Shown here piece by piece: positions 32,870 to 40,224 of a DNA stretch of 64,000 nucleotides. The notes beneath the pieces were generated by a model. That model was given only the letters and a program-made list of their open reading frames with translations. It was not told the origin of the DNA and made no database searches. Within the stretch, counting starts at the first letter, position 1. Every line of letters begins with the position of its first letter. This DNA comes from Micromonospora craniellae (GTDB lineage: Bacteria; Actinomycetota; Actinomycetes; Mycobacteriales; Micromonosporaceae). The position numbers were made by a program, and so were the translations under genes. Location of the stretch: contig NZ_CP061725.1 in the NCBI RefSeq assembly GCF_014764405.1, positions 5,332,001-5,396,000 of the forward strand, read 5' to 3'.

Positions 32870-33673
32870 ATGGAATTCTTGACCAGTCCAGAGCTGTGGA
32901 TCGCATTCGCGACCCTGCTCCTGCTGGAGATCGTGTTGGGCATCGACAACGTCGTGTTCATCTCGATCCTGGCCGGACGGCTGCCCGAGCACCAGCAGGC
33001 CCGGGCACGGACGATCGGGTTGTCGCTGGCCCTGATCACCCGTCTGCTCCTGCTGGCCTCGCTGTCCTGGATCATCGGGCTGACCGCGACGCTGTTCACC
33101 GTGTTCGGTCAGGAGATCTCCGGACGGGACCTGATCCTGTTCCTGGGCGGGTTGTTCCTGGTCGGCAAGGCGACGTACGAGATCCACGAGCATCTTGAGG
33201 GCGGCGATCACGGCCGCGCGAACAAGAAGGTCGTCTCGTTCGGCGTGGTCATCGCGCAGATCCTGGTGCTGGACGTGGTCTTCTCGCTGGACTCCGTGAT
33301 CACCGCGGTCGGTATGGTCGACGAACTCGCCATCATGGTGGCCGCCGTGGTCATCGCGATGATCATCATGTTGGTCTCGGCCGCCGCGGTCAGCAACTTC
33401 GTCAACAAGCACCCGACGGTCAAGATGCTTGCCCTGTCCTTCCTGCTGATCATCGGTGCCAGCCTGATCGCGGAGAGCTTCGACCAGCACATCCCGAAGG
33501 GTTACGTGTACGGCCCGATCGCCTTCTCGATCTTCGTCGAGTTCCTCAACCTGCGGGTCCGGTCGCGCCAGCGCCGCCAGCAGGAGGCGCAGCCGGTGCA
33601 GTTGCACCCGACGTACGTCAAGGACGGCCAGGCCCGGCCCGAGCCCGAGCCCGAGAAGACCCCGGCCGGCTGA
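32870..33673 (+). CDS. terC: TerC/Alx-family integral membrane protein
   Basis: A 267-residue membrane protein with about seven to eight spans. Family motifs are LEIVLGIDNVVFISIL near the start and VLDVVFSLDSVITAVG in the middle, each with a conserved Asp in a membrane helix that is thought to bind a metal ion. The C-terminus is hydrophilic with a Pro/Glu repeat (PEPEPEK). Members are linked to tellurite resistance and to manganese export; the substrate here is an inference. GAGG stands five bases before the ATG. No yybP-ykoY Mn riboswitch pattern was found in the 186 bases upstream. A strong terminator follows. Confidence 0.88.
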   Translation: MEFLTSPELWIAFATLLLLEIVLGIDNVVFISILAGRLPEHQQARARTIGLSLALITRLLLLASLSWIIGLTATLFTVFGQEISGRDLILFLGGLFLVGKATYEIHEHLEGGDHGRANKKVVSFGVVIAQILVLDVVFSLDSVITAVGMVDELAIMVAAVVIAMIIMLVSAAAVSNFVNKHPTVKMLALSFLLIIGASLIAESFDQHIPKGYVYGPIAFSIFVEFLNLRVRSRQRRQQEAQPVQLHPTYVKDGQARPEPEPEKTPAG

Positions 33674-33687
33674 CGACCGCACCGGCC

Positions 33688-33727
33688 CGGACGCCGCACG
33701 CACCCCATCGGGTGCGTGCGGCGTCCG
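33688..33727 (+). terminator. Perfect 18-bp stem terminator after terC
   Basis: 33688-33705 is perfectly complementary to 33710-33727 around a CATC loop, 15 bases after the terC stop. The arms begin CGGACGCCGCACGC. It is one of the strongest stems in the window. Confidence 0.85.
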
Positions 33728-33855
33728 CCGTCCGGCGGTGAGCGGGTCGGGTCGAATCCGATGAGCGGCAGATGCCGGTCACCGGTCCGTGCGACGCTCA
33801 GGGTTACCGCCGTGCGTGCTGCCGCAGGGCGGGATGAACTGTGGAAAGGAACGTG

Positions 33856-34224
33856 ATGGCAGGAGAGCCTCGGGTCGACTTCGCGCTCGACACGTTCGAG
33901 TGCATCGTGCTGTATCCCGGCGCCGCCGGGCGGGCGTTGCCGGCCGAGACCATCCAGCGTCTCCAGGCCGAGCACGCCGAGCACATGGCGGCGTTGCAGC
34001 GCCGGGGGATCATCCTGGTGGCCGGGGCGGTGGACGGGAACGACGCCCGGGAGCCGGACCCGCCGCTCGGGTTCGGGCTGGCCCGCACCGGCTCGGTGGA
34101 CGACGTCCGCAGCGTGATGGAGGCCGACCCTGCGGTGCAGGCCGAGCTCTATCGGGTGGACGTGATGACTTTTCTCTGCCCGGCGGGCTCGCTGGAGTTT
34201 CCGCTGGCCAAGACGGAGAGCTGA
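33856..34224 (+). CDS. YciI-like/DUF protein of the ferredoxin-like fold
   Basis: A 122-residue cytoplasmic protein. FECIVLYPGAAGRALPAE, then RLQAEHAEHMAALQRRGIIL and SVDDVRSVMEADPAVQAELY match the overall YciI pattern: a beta strand, the H-x-x-H/Y helix, then a strand and a short helix. Members are small putative enzymes or ligand-binding proteins of unknown substrate. GGAAAGGA lies six bases before ATG 33856. It stands alone between terC and pyk. Confidence 0.7.
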   Translation: MAGEPRVDFALDTFECIVLYPGAAGRALPAETIQRLQAEHAEHMAALQRRGIILVAGAVDGNDAREPDPPLGFGLARTGSVDDVRSVMEADPAVQAELYRVDVMTFLCPAGSLEFPLAKTES

Positions 34225-34414
34225 GTCGAGGGCGGGAGCGCCTCACCGTCCGTTGGTGTCAGGGGCGTACCATTCCGGCGCGCGGTCGCTGTTGCCCGCC
34301 GTTGACGTCCGGTGCGGCTTCGCCCGCCGGCTGCGCGCGTACGGCGCGCAGCGTTGGACAAATCGTTCCGCAACGCGCAAGGGGTCGGCCCGTGGTCCGA
34401 CCCGGAGGAGAGAC

Positions 34415-34420
34415 TAGCCT
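34415..34420 (+). promoter_or_regulatory. Probable -10 box of pyk
   Basis: TAGCCT fits TANNNT. It ends one base before ATG 34422 and seven before GTG 34428, so a leaderless transcript from GTG 34428 would fit the spacing seen for polA and uvrB. Confidence 0.45.
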
Positions 34421-34421
34421 G

Positions 34422-35870
34422 ATGGGCGTGACACGCCGCGCGAAGATCGTCTGCACTCTTGGCCCCGCCACCTCGTCGCCCGAGCGCATCCGTGGGCTCG
34501 TCGAGGCCGGCATGAACGTGGCGAGGCTCAACTTCAGCCACGGCAGCCACGCCGACCACGAAGCGGTCTACCGGCTCGTCCGGGAGGCAGCCGAGGCGGC
34601 CGGCCAGCCGGTGGCGGTCCTGGCCGACCTGCAGGGACCGAAGATCCGGCTGGGCCGGTTCGCCGACGGGCCGCACGAGTGGCGTACCGGCGACTCCGTC
34701 GTGATCACCGGCGACGAGATCCTGGGCAGCAAGGAGCGTGTCTCCTGCACGTACCGCAAGCTTCCGCAGGAGGTCAAGCCCGGTGACCGGCTGCTGATCG
34801 ACGACGGCCGGGTCGCCGTCGAGGTCACCGACGTCACCGGCAACGACATCCGGGTACTGGTCACCGAGGGTGGGCCGGTCAGCAACAACAAGGGCGTCTC
34901 GCTGCCCAACGTCGCGGTCAGCGTGCCGGCCCTCTCCGAGAAGGACGCGGCCGACCTGCGCTTCGCGCTCGGCCTCGGTGTCGACCTGGTGGCGCTCTCC
35001 TTCGTCCGCTCCGCCGAAGACATCAAGCTCTGCCACGCGATCATGAGCGAGGTCGGCGTGCACCGGCCCGTACTCGCCAAGGTCGAGAAGCCGGAGGCCG
35101 TCGACCACCTGGAAGCGATCGTGCTGGCCTTCGACGGGGTCATGGTCGCCCGTGGCGACCTCGGTGTGGAACTGCCGCTGGACGAGGTCCCGCTGGTGCA
35201 GAAGCGCGCCGTGCAGCTCTGCCGGGAGAACGCCAAGCCGGTCATCGTGGCCACCCAGATGCTCGACTCGATGATCGAGAACTCGCGGCCGACCCGCGCC
35301 GAGGCCTCCGACGTGGCCAACGCGGTGCTCGACGGCGCCGACGCGGTGATGCTCTCCGGCGAGACCAGCGTCGGCAGGTACCCGGTGCTCACCGTCAGCA
35401 CCATGGCCAAGATCGTCACCACCACCGAGGCCGGGTCCATCGCGGTGCCCCGACTCCAGCACGATCCGCGTACGCACGGCGGGGCGCTGACCGTCGCCGC
35501 CTCCTCCATCGCCCGGGCCATCGGCGCCAAGGCGCTGGTCGCGTTCTCGCAGACCGGTGACACCGTGCGCCGGTTGAGCCGGCTGCACTGCGACCTGCCG
35601 CTGCTGGCCTTCACCCCGGTCCCCGAGGTGCGCCAGCAGCTCGCCCTCTGCTGGGGCGTGGAGACCTTCCTGATGCCGTTCGTCGAGCACACCGACGACA
35701 TGTTCCGGCAGGTCGACCAGGCGCTGCTCGGACTCAACCGGGGCAACCCCGGTGACCTGGTGGTGGTCGTGGCCGGCAGCCCGCCCGGCAGCCCCGGCTC
35801 GACCAACACGCTGCGGGTGCACCAGCTCGGATCGCTCGTCGACGCCGCCACCGCGAGGGCGTTGCAGTGA
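34422..35870 (+). CDS. pyk: Pyruvate kinase Pyk
   Basis: Converts phosphoenolpyruvate and ADP to pyruvate and ATP. It has 482 residues. RRAKIVCTLGPATSSPE starts the barrel; next are MNVARLNFSHGSH, LADLQGPKIRLG, the beta-barrel B domain, LAKVEKPEAVDHL, MVARGDLGVELPL, IVATQMLDSMIENSRPTRAE and DGADAVMLSGETSVGRYP. The allosteric C domain ends with STNTLRVHQLG. Two starts are possible: ATG 34422 (GGAGGAG eleven bases upstream, but overlapping the -10 box region) or GTG 34428, seven bases after the -10 box. The thioesterase gene overlaps the stop by four bases. Confidence 0.96.
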   Translation: MGVTRRAKIVCTLGPATSSPERIRGLVEAGMNVARLNFSHGSHADHEAVYRLVREAAEAAGQPVAVLADLQGPKIRLGRFADGPHEWRTGDSVVITGDEILGSKERVSCTYRKLPQEVKPGDRLLIDDGRVAVEVTDVTGNDIRVLVTEGGPVSNNKGVSLPNVAVSVPALSEKDAADLRFALGLGVDLVALSFVRSAEDIKLCHAIMSEVGVHRPVLAKVEKPEAVDHLEAIVLAFDGVMVARGDLGVELPLDEVPLVQKRAVQLCRENAKPVIVATQMLDSMIENSRPTRAEASDVANAVLDGADAVMLSGETSVGRYPVLTVSTMAKIVTTTEAGSIAVPRLQHDPRTHGGALTVAASSIARAIGAKALVAFSQTGDTVRRLSRLHCDLPLLAFTPVPEVRQQLALCWGVETFLMPFVEHTDDMFRQVDQALLGLNRGNPGDLVVVVAGSPPGSPGSTNTLRVHQLGSLVDAATARALQ

Positions 35871-36754
35871 CCGACGGCGAGGGGACCATCGTCGGCCAGG
35901 CCGCCGTCGACCAGCTGCTGGAGGTGCTCGACCTGGAGTCGACCGGCGCCATGTCGTTCCGGGGGATGAGCCCCCCGGTCGGCCCGCAGCGGGTCTACGG
36001 TGGCCAGGTCGCCGGCCAGGCACTGGTCGCGGCCGGGCGCACCGTCGCCCCGGAACGCGTGGTCCACTCGCTGCACGGCTACTTCGTCCGCCCCGGCGAC
36101 CCGGTCGAGCCGATCGCGTACGAGGTGGAGAACATCCGCGACGGCCGCTCCTTCTCGGTACGCCGCTCGGTCGCCCTGCAACACGGCAAGCCGATCTTCT
36201 TCATGTCCGCCTCGTTCCAGCTCTCCCAGGAGGGGCTGGACCACCAGACCCCGGTCCCGCCGGACGTGCCCGCGCCGGACGCCGTTCCCACGATGGCCGA
36301 CCGGCTGGCCCGTTACCCCGAACGGCTCGGCATCTGGGGACAGATCCCCCGACCCATCGACGTCCGCTACCTCGGTGAACCCGGCTGGGTACGCCCCGGT
36401 GAACGACCGGCCGACCCGTCCCCACGGGTATGGATGCGCATCGACGGCAAACTCCCCGACGACCCGCTGCTGCACGCCTGCGCCCTCACGTACGCCTCCG
36501 ACCTGACCCTGCTCGACTCGGTGCTCTCCGCACACGGTGAGGTGTGGGGGCCGGGCGGGGTGGTCGGGGCGAGCCTGGACCACGCCCTGTGGTTCCACCG
36601 TCCGTTCCGCGCCGACGAATGGATCCTCTACGACTGCGCCAGCCCGTCCGCCTCGGGTGCCCGGGGACTGGCGACCGGCCAGATGTTCACCGTCGAGGGC
36701 CGGCACATCGCCAGCGTCGTGCAGGAGGGCCTGCTGCGCCGGGTGTGGGAGTAG
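35867..36754 (+). CDS. tesB: Acyl-CoA thioesterase II (TesB-like)
   Basis: Hydrolyses acyl-CoA to free acid and CoA. The 295-residue product has the double hotdog layout: RVYGGQVAGQALVAAGRTV and HSLHGYFVRPGD in the first half, and LLHACALTYASDLTLLDSVL, ASLDHALWFHRPFRADEW and GQMFTVEGRHIASVVQEGLL in the second. The family's catalytic Asp lies in the ASDLTLLD strand. GTG 35867 overlaps the pyk stop, the same pairing as in M. tuberculosis (pykA-tesB1). It is cytoplasmic. Confidence 0.92.
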   Translation: MTDGEGTIVGQAAVDQLLEVLDLESTGAMSFRGMSPPVGPQRVYGGQVAGQALVAAGRTVAPERVVHSLHGYFVRPGDPVEPIAYEVENIRDGRSFSVRRSVALQHGKPIFFMSASFQLSQEGLDHQTPVPPDVPAPDAVPTMADRLARYPERLGIWGQIPRPIDVRYLGEPGWVRPGERPADPSPRVWMRIDGKLPDDPLLHACALTYASDLTLLDSVLSAHGEVWGPGGVVGASLDHALWFHRPFRADEWILYDCASPSASGARGLATGQMFTVEGRHIASVVQEGLLRRVWE

Positions 36755-36813
36755 GACGACCACGTGAACCGATCGGCCAAGGGGTGATCGTCCAGCTGGA
36801 CCGGGCGGCCCGC

Positions 36814-36819
36814 TAACCT
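36814..36819 (+). promoter_or_regulatory. Probable -10 box of the Rrf2 gene
   Basis: TAACCT fits TANNNT and ends seven bases before ATG 36827, so the transcript is probably leaderless. Confidence 0.45.
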
Positions 36820-36826
36820 GTCCGGC

Positions 36827-37288
36827 ATGCGACTCTCCGCTCGGGTGGACTACGCCCTCCGCGCGGTCACCGAGCTGGCCTCGGTGACCGGGGGTGGGCG
36901 CGGTCGCCCGGTGACCGCCGACCAGATCGCCCGCGCCCAGGAGATCCCCCCGAAGTTCCTGGAGAGCATCCTGCTGCAACTGCGCCGGGGCGGCGTCGTA
37001 CAGGCGCAGCGTGGCCCGGAGGGCGGCTACTGGCTGGCCCGCCCGGCCGAGGAGATCTCCCTCGCCGAGGTGATCCGGGTGATCGACGGACCCTTGGCCC
37101 ACATCCGTGGTCAGCGCCCCGAACAACTCGGCTACCACGGCGCGGCCCGCGCGTTGCAGGACGTCTGGATCGCCCTGCGCGCCAGCGAGCGCCAGATCCT
37201 CGAACTGGTGACCGTGGCCGACGTGGCCCAGGGCACGCTCCCCGAGCCGGTCACCACACTGGTCGCCGACCCTCGCGCCTGGACCTGA
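36827..37288 (+). CDS. Rrf2-family transcriptional regulator
   Basis: A 153-residue DNA-binding protein. MRLSARVDYALRAVTEL, then QIARAQEIPPKFLESILLQL and GGVVQAQRGPEGGYWLARP form the winged helix typical of Rrf2. The protein has no cysteine at all, so it cannot bind an Fe-S cluster as IscR or NsrR do. It may instead respond to a metabolite, as CymR does with the cysteine synthase complex. The adjacent TSUP-type transporter gene on the same strand supports a role in sulfur metabolism. Its operator was not identified. Confidence 0.88.
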   Translation: MRLSARVDYALRAVTELASVTGGGRGRPVTADQIARAQEIPPKFLESILLQLRRGGVVQAQRGPEGGYWLARPAEEISLAEVIRVIDGPLAHIRGQRPEQLGYHGAARALQDVWIALRASERQILELVTVADVAQGTLPEPVTTLVADPRAWT

Positions 37289-37483
37289 CCTCTCCCACCC
37301 CAGCGGCCCTTCCGCTCCCGCCGAGCTTCGCCGGCACCGAAGCTGTGCGTTGCGCGGGCGGGCACGGGTAGCGGGCGGTGTCCGTGGGTCGTCCCACTGA
37401 CCGATCAGGGGGTTGACCGGAGGGCATCGCGTACCGCATTCTCGACCAAGTTGATAGGAGATGCCGAAAAGTAGGGGGCGTCC

Positions 37484-38458
37484 GTGCGCAAGTTGCTCGT
37501 CATCGCACTGGTCGGGCTGGCCGCGCAACTGGTCGACGGTGCGCTCGGCATGGGCTACGGGTTGACGTCCACCACCCTGCTGCTGGTGGCCGGCGTCGCA
37601 CCGGCTGCGGCGTCCGCCTCGGTGCACCTGGCCGAGATCGGCACCACACTCGCCTCCGGGGCGGCGCACTGGCGGTTCGGCAACGTCGACTGGCGGGTGG
37701 TTCGCAGAATCGCGCTGCCCGGCGCGATCGGCGCGTTCGCCGGGGCCACCTTCCTCAGCGCGCTCTCCACCGAGTCGGCCGCCCCGTGGATGGCCACCAT
37801 CCTGTTCACCCTCGGCGCGTACCTGCTGGTCCGGTTCTCCCGGCCGCTGCGCCGCAACCCGGCCGCCGGCCAACTGCGCGGGCGTTTCCTCGGCCCCCTC
37901 GGGCTGGTCGCCGGTTTCGTCGACGCCACCGGCGGCGGGGGATGGGGGCCGGTCGCGACGCCGGCACTGCTGGTCTCCGGGCGGATGGAGCCGCGCAAGG
38001 TGATCGGCTCGGTGGACACCTCCGAGTTCGTCATCGCGGCTTCGGCCAGTCTCGGCTTCCTGATCGGCCTCGGCACCGGGGGCTTCCTGCTGCCGATGGT
38101 GCTCGCCCTGCTCGCCGGTGGTCTGATCGCCGCGCCGATCGCGGCCTACCTGGTACGGATCATCCCGGCACAGATGCTCGGCGCGGCGGTCGGCGGCGTG
38201 ATCGTGCTGACCAACGCCCGCGTCCTGCTGGGCACCGCCGACCTGCCCAGCGCCGTGCCGGTGGTGGTCTACCTGCTGCTGGCCGCCGGGTGGGTGACCG
38301 CGCTGGTGCTGGCGGTGCGGGTGCTGCGGCGCACCCGCCGCGAGGGGGCACTCGCGGCGGCCACCGCCCCGGTCGACGATGCGGCGACGCACGCCGAGGG
38401 AACCACCTCCGCCGACGCCGACAGCAGCACCCGCGCCCTCTCCGGCGCGGATCGCTGA
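37484..38458 (+). CDS. TSUP-family (TauE/SafE) sulfite/sulfur-compound transporter
   Basis: A 324-residue membrane protein with about eight spans in two repeats. AQLVDGALGMGYGLTSTTLL and the matching second-half GLVAGFVDATGGGGWGPVAT are the TSUP signature loops. The first 260 residues cover the transporter; the last 40 are charged and disordered. The family exports sulfite, sulfoacetate and similar anions. Start GTG 37484 has GGGGG nearby. The upstream Rrf2 gene suggests sulfur-responsive control. It converges on a decarboxylase gene with a hairpin between them. Confidence 0.88.
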   Translation: MRKLLVIALVGLAAQLVDGALGMGYGLTSTTLLLVAGVAPAAASASVHLAEIGTTLASGAAHWRFGNVDWRVVRRIALPGAIGAFAGATFLSALSTESAAPWMATILFTLGAYLLVRFSRPLRRNPAAGQLRGRFLGPLGLVAGFVDATGGGGWGPVATPALLVSGRMEPRKVIGSVDTSEFVIAASASLGFLIGLGTGGFLLPMVLALLAGGLIAAPIAAYLVRIIPAQMLGAAVGGVIVLTNARVLLGTADLPSAVPVVVYLLLAAGWVTALVLAVRVLRRTRREGALAAATAPVDDAATHAEGTTSADADSSTRALSGADR

Positions 38459-38487
38459 CGGCCCGCGCGTCATCCGCTGCCGCACCG

Positions 38488-38520
38488 CCCTCGGCGACCC
38501 GACGCCCGGATCGCCGAGGG
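38488..38520. terminator. Bidirectional hairpin between convergent genes
   Basis: CCCTCGGCGA (38488-38497) pairs perfectly with TCGCCGAGGG (38511-38520) around a 13-base loop, between the TSUP gene and the decarboxylase gene that face each other. Confidence 0.65.
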
Positions 38521-38581
38521 CCTGCACCCGCCGCCCGCGTCGTCCCGGCCCGCATCCGGCGCTGGCGTCGGCGCCCGGGGC

Positions 38582-40012
38582 TCAGTCGGCCGCGGGGAGC
38601 GCCGCCTGCGAGATCAGCTCCCAGGCCTCGTCCACATGGACCTTGGTGGTCTGCGGCGCGCCGACGGCCAGCCGCAGCGTGTGCCGGCCGGCGACCCGGG
38701 TGTGCGTCAGATAGATGCGGCCGGTGGCGTTCACCGCCGCCAGCAACCGCTCGTTCGGCTCGTCGGCGCCGCGCAGCCGGAAGCAGACCAGGGCGTACGG
38801 GTGCGGACCGACCAGTTCGAAGCGGTCGTCGGCGCGTACCCGGTCGGCGAAGCGGGCGGCCAGGGCGACGCCGCTGCGGATGTGCTCGCGTAGTCCCTCG
38901 ACGCCGTACCAGCGCAGCACGAACCACAGCTTGAGCGCGCGGAAACGCCGGCCGAGCGGCACCTGCCAGTCCCGGTAGTCGATCACCGCACCGGACTCGG
39001 TGGCCGCGTTGCGCAGGTACTCGGGCAGCACGGTCAGCGCCTCGACCAGCTCGCCGGCATCGGCGACCCAGAACGCGTCGCAGTCGAAGCCGGTGAGCAG
39101 CCACTTGTGCGGGTCGAAGCAGTAGGAGTCGGCGTACTCCAGCCCCTCGTGGCCGAACCGCAGCTCGGGGCAGACCGCCGCGGAGCCCGCGTACGCGGCG
39201 TCGACGTGCAGGAAGACCCCGTGCTCGGCGCAGATCGGCCCGATCTGCGGCAATGGGTCCACGGCGGTGGTGGACGTGGTGCCGACGGTCGCCACCACCA
39301 GGGCGGGTGTCACCCCGGCGGCGATGTCCGCCTCGATCGCGGCGCGCAGCGCCTCCGCCGACATGGCCCGGGTGTCCGGGTCCACCTCGATCAGCCGTAC
39401 GCCGTCGGCGCCGAGCCCGGCGATGCGGGCGGCCTTCTCCACCGAGGAGTGGCCCTCGGTGGAGGTGTAGACGCGGTAGCGCCGGTCCACACCGACCTGT
39501 CGCCACCGTCCTGCGGCGGCCCGGTGCACCGCCACCAGGGTGGCGACCAGCGTGGCGGAGGAGGCGGAGTCCTGGATGACGCCGCCGCCGGGGCCGGTGG
39601 AGCGGAACCTCTGCGGCAGGTCCATCAGGTCGGCCAGCCAGTCGAGCAGCACCGTCTCCATCTCGGTGCAGGCCGGGCCGGTGGCCCAGAGCATCCCCTG
39701 TACGCCCAGGCCGGAGCTGACCATGTCGCCCAGCACGCTGGGTCCGCTGGTGTTGGCCGGGAAGAAGCCGAAGAAGCCGGGGTGCTGCCAGTGGGTGAGC
39801 CCGGGCGTGACCAGCGAGTCGAGGTCGGCGAGTACTGCCTCGACCGGCTCGCCGTGCGTGGGCGGTCCGGCCGGTAACCGGGCGGCGACGGCGCCGGGTG
39901 GGTCCTGCGGGGTGACCGGACGCTCGTCGAGGGTGGTCCAGTAGTCGGCGATCCAGTCGACGACCGCGTACCCTGCCTGGCGGAACTCGTCGGGCGTCAT
40001 GTGGGTTGCCAT
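38582..40012 (-). CDS. Pyridoxal-dependent aromatic L-amino-acid decarboxylase
   Basis: A 476-residue group II decarboxylase. THWQHPGFFGFFPAN, DSASSATLVATLVA, TSTEGHSSVEKA (His188 stacking on PLP), HVDAAYAGSAA (Asp271) and CFDPHKWLL with PLP lysine K303 place it with the animal-type AADC/tyrosine/tryptophan decarboxylases rather than glutamate decarboxylase. The likely products are aromatic amines such as tryptamine, tyramine, phenethylamine or dopamine; the substrate is not decidable by eye. It starts at the ATG ending 40012; a second in-frame ATG lies at 40000. It is divergent from the rhamnogalacturonan lyase gene. Confidence 0.92.
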   Translation of the reverse strand: MATHMTPDEFRQAGYAVVDWIADYWTTLDERPVTPQDPPGAVAARLPAGPPTHGEPVEAVLADLDSLVTPGLTHWQHPGFFGFFPANTSGPSVLGDMVSSGLGVQGMLWATGPACTEMETVLLDWLADLMDLPQRFRSTGPGGGVIQDSASSATLVATLVAVHRAAAGRWRQVGVDRRYRVYTSTEGHSSVEKAARIAGLGADGVRLIEVDPDTRAMSAEALRAAIEADIAAGVTPALVVATVGTTSTTAVDPLPQIGPICAEHGVFLHVDAAYAGSAAVCPELRFGHEGLEYADSYCFDPHKWLLTGFDCDAFWVADAGELVEALTVLPEYLRNAATESGAVIDYRDWQVPLGRRFRALKLWFVLRWYGVEGLREHIRSGVALAARFADRVRADDRFELVGPHPYALVCFRLRGADEPNERLLAAVNATGRIYLTHTRVAGRHTLRLAVGAPQTTKVHVDEAWELISQAALPAAD

Positions 40013-40060
40013 GCGGCGAGTCGATCAAGAACCGGGCGCGGTGGCAAGCACCCGGCGCGA

Positions 40061-40089
40061 TTGTGTCGAGAAAGCGCTTGCCCTAGCAT
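40061..40089 (+). promoter_or_regulatory. Promoter with embedded LacI-type operator for the rhamnogalacturonan lyase
   Basis: TTGTGT (40061-40066) and TAGCAT (40084-40089) lie 17 bases apart. Within the spacer, GAAAGCGCTTGC (40070-40081) is a near-perfect LacI-family operator with the central CG, as seen before many actinomycete polysaccharide genes. A repressor bound there would block the promoter until a sugar signal appears. The regulator gene is not in the window. Confidence 0.65.
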
Positions 40090-40224
40090 CACAGCTGCGC
40101 GGGGCCGCGTACACCGACGTCGATGCGTCGGGACTTCTGCCTTCAGCGCGGGGACGCCACCGTCGGACCGGGCACGCCGGCGCACGGGCGTGTACCGCGC
40201 GTGACCTCCTTCGGAGGGACGACC

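Noticed and set aside
32110..33198. One 362-codon gene running from the MerR remnant into terC
   Set aside because: The protein is antisense MerR, then an aminotransferase fragment, then antisense-like and out-of-frame terC DNA. No family covers it as a whole.
34568..38527. A 1319-codon minus-strand open frame over pyk, tesB, Rrf2 and TSUP
   Set aside because: Shadow frame: low complexity, opposite four recognised genes and their promoters.
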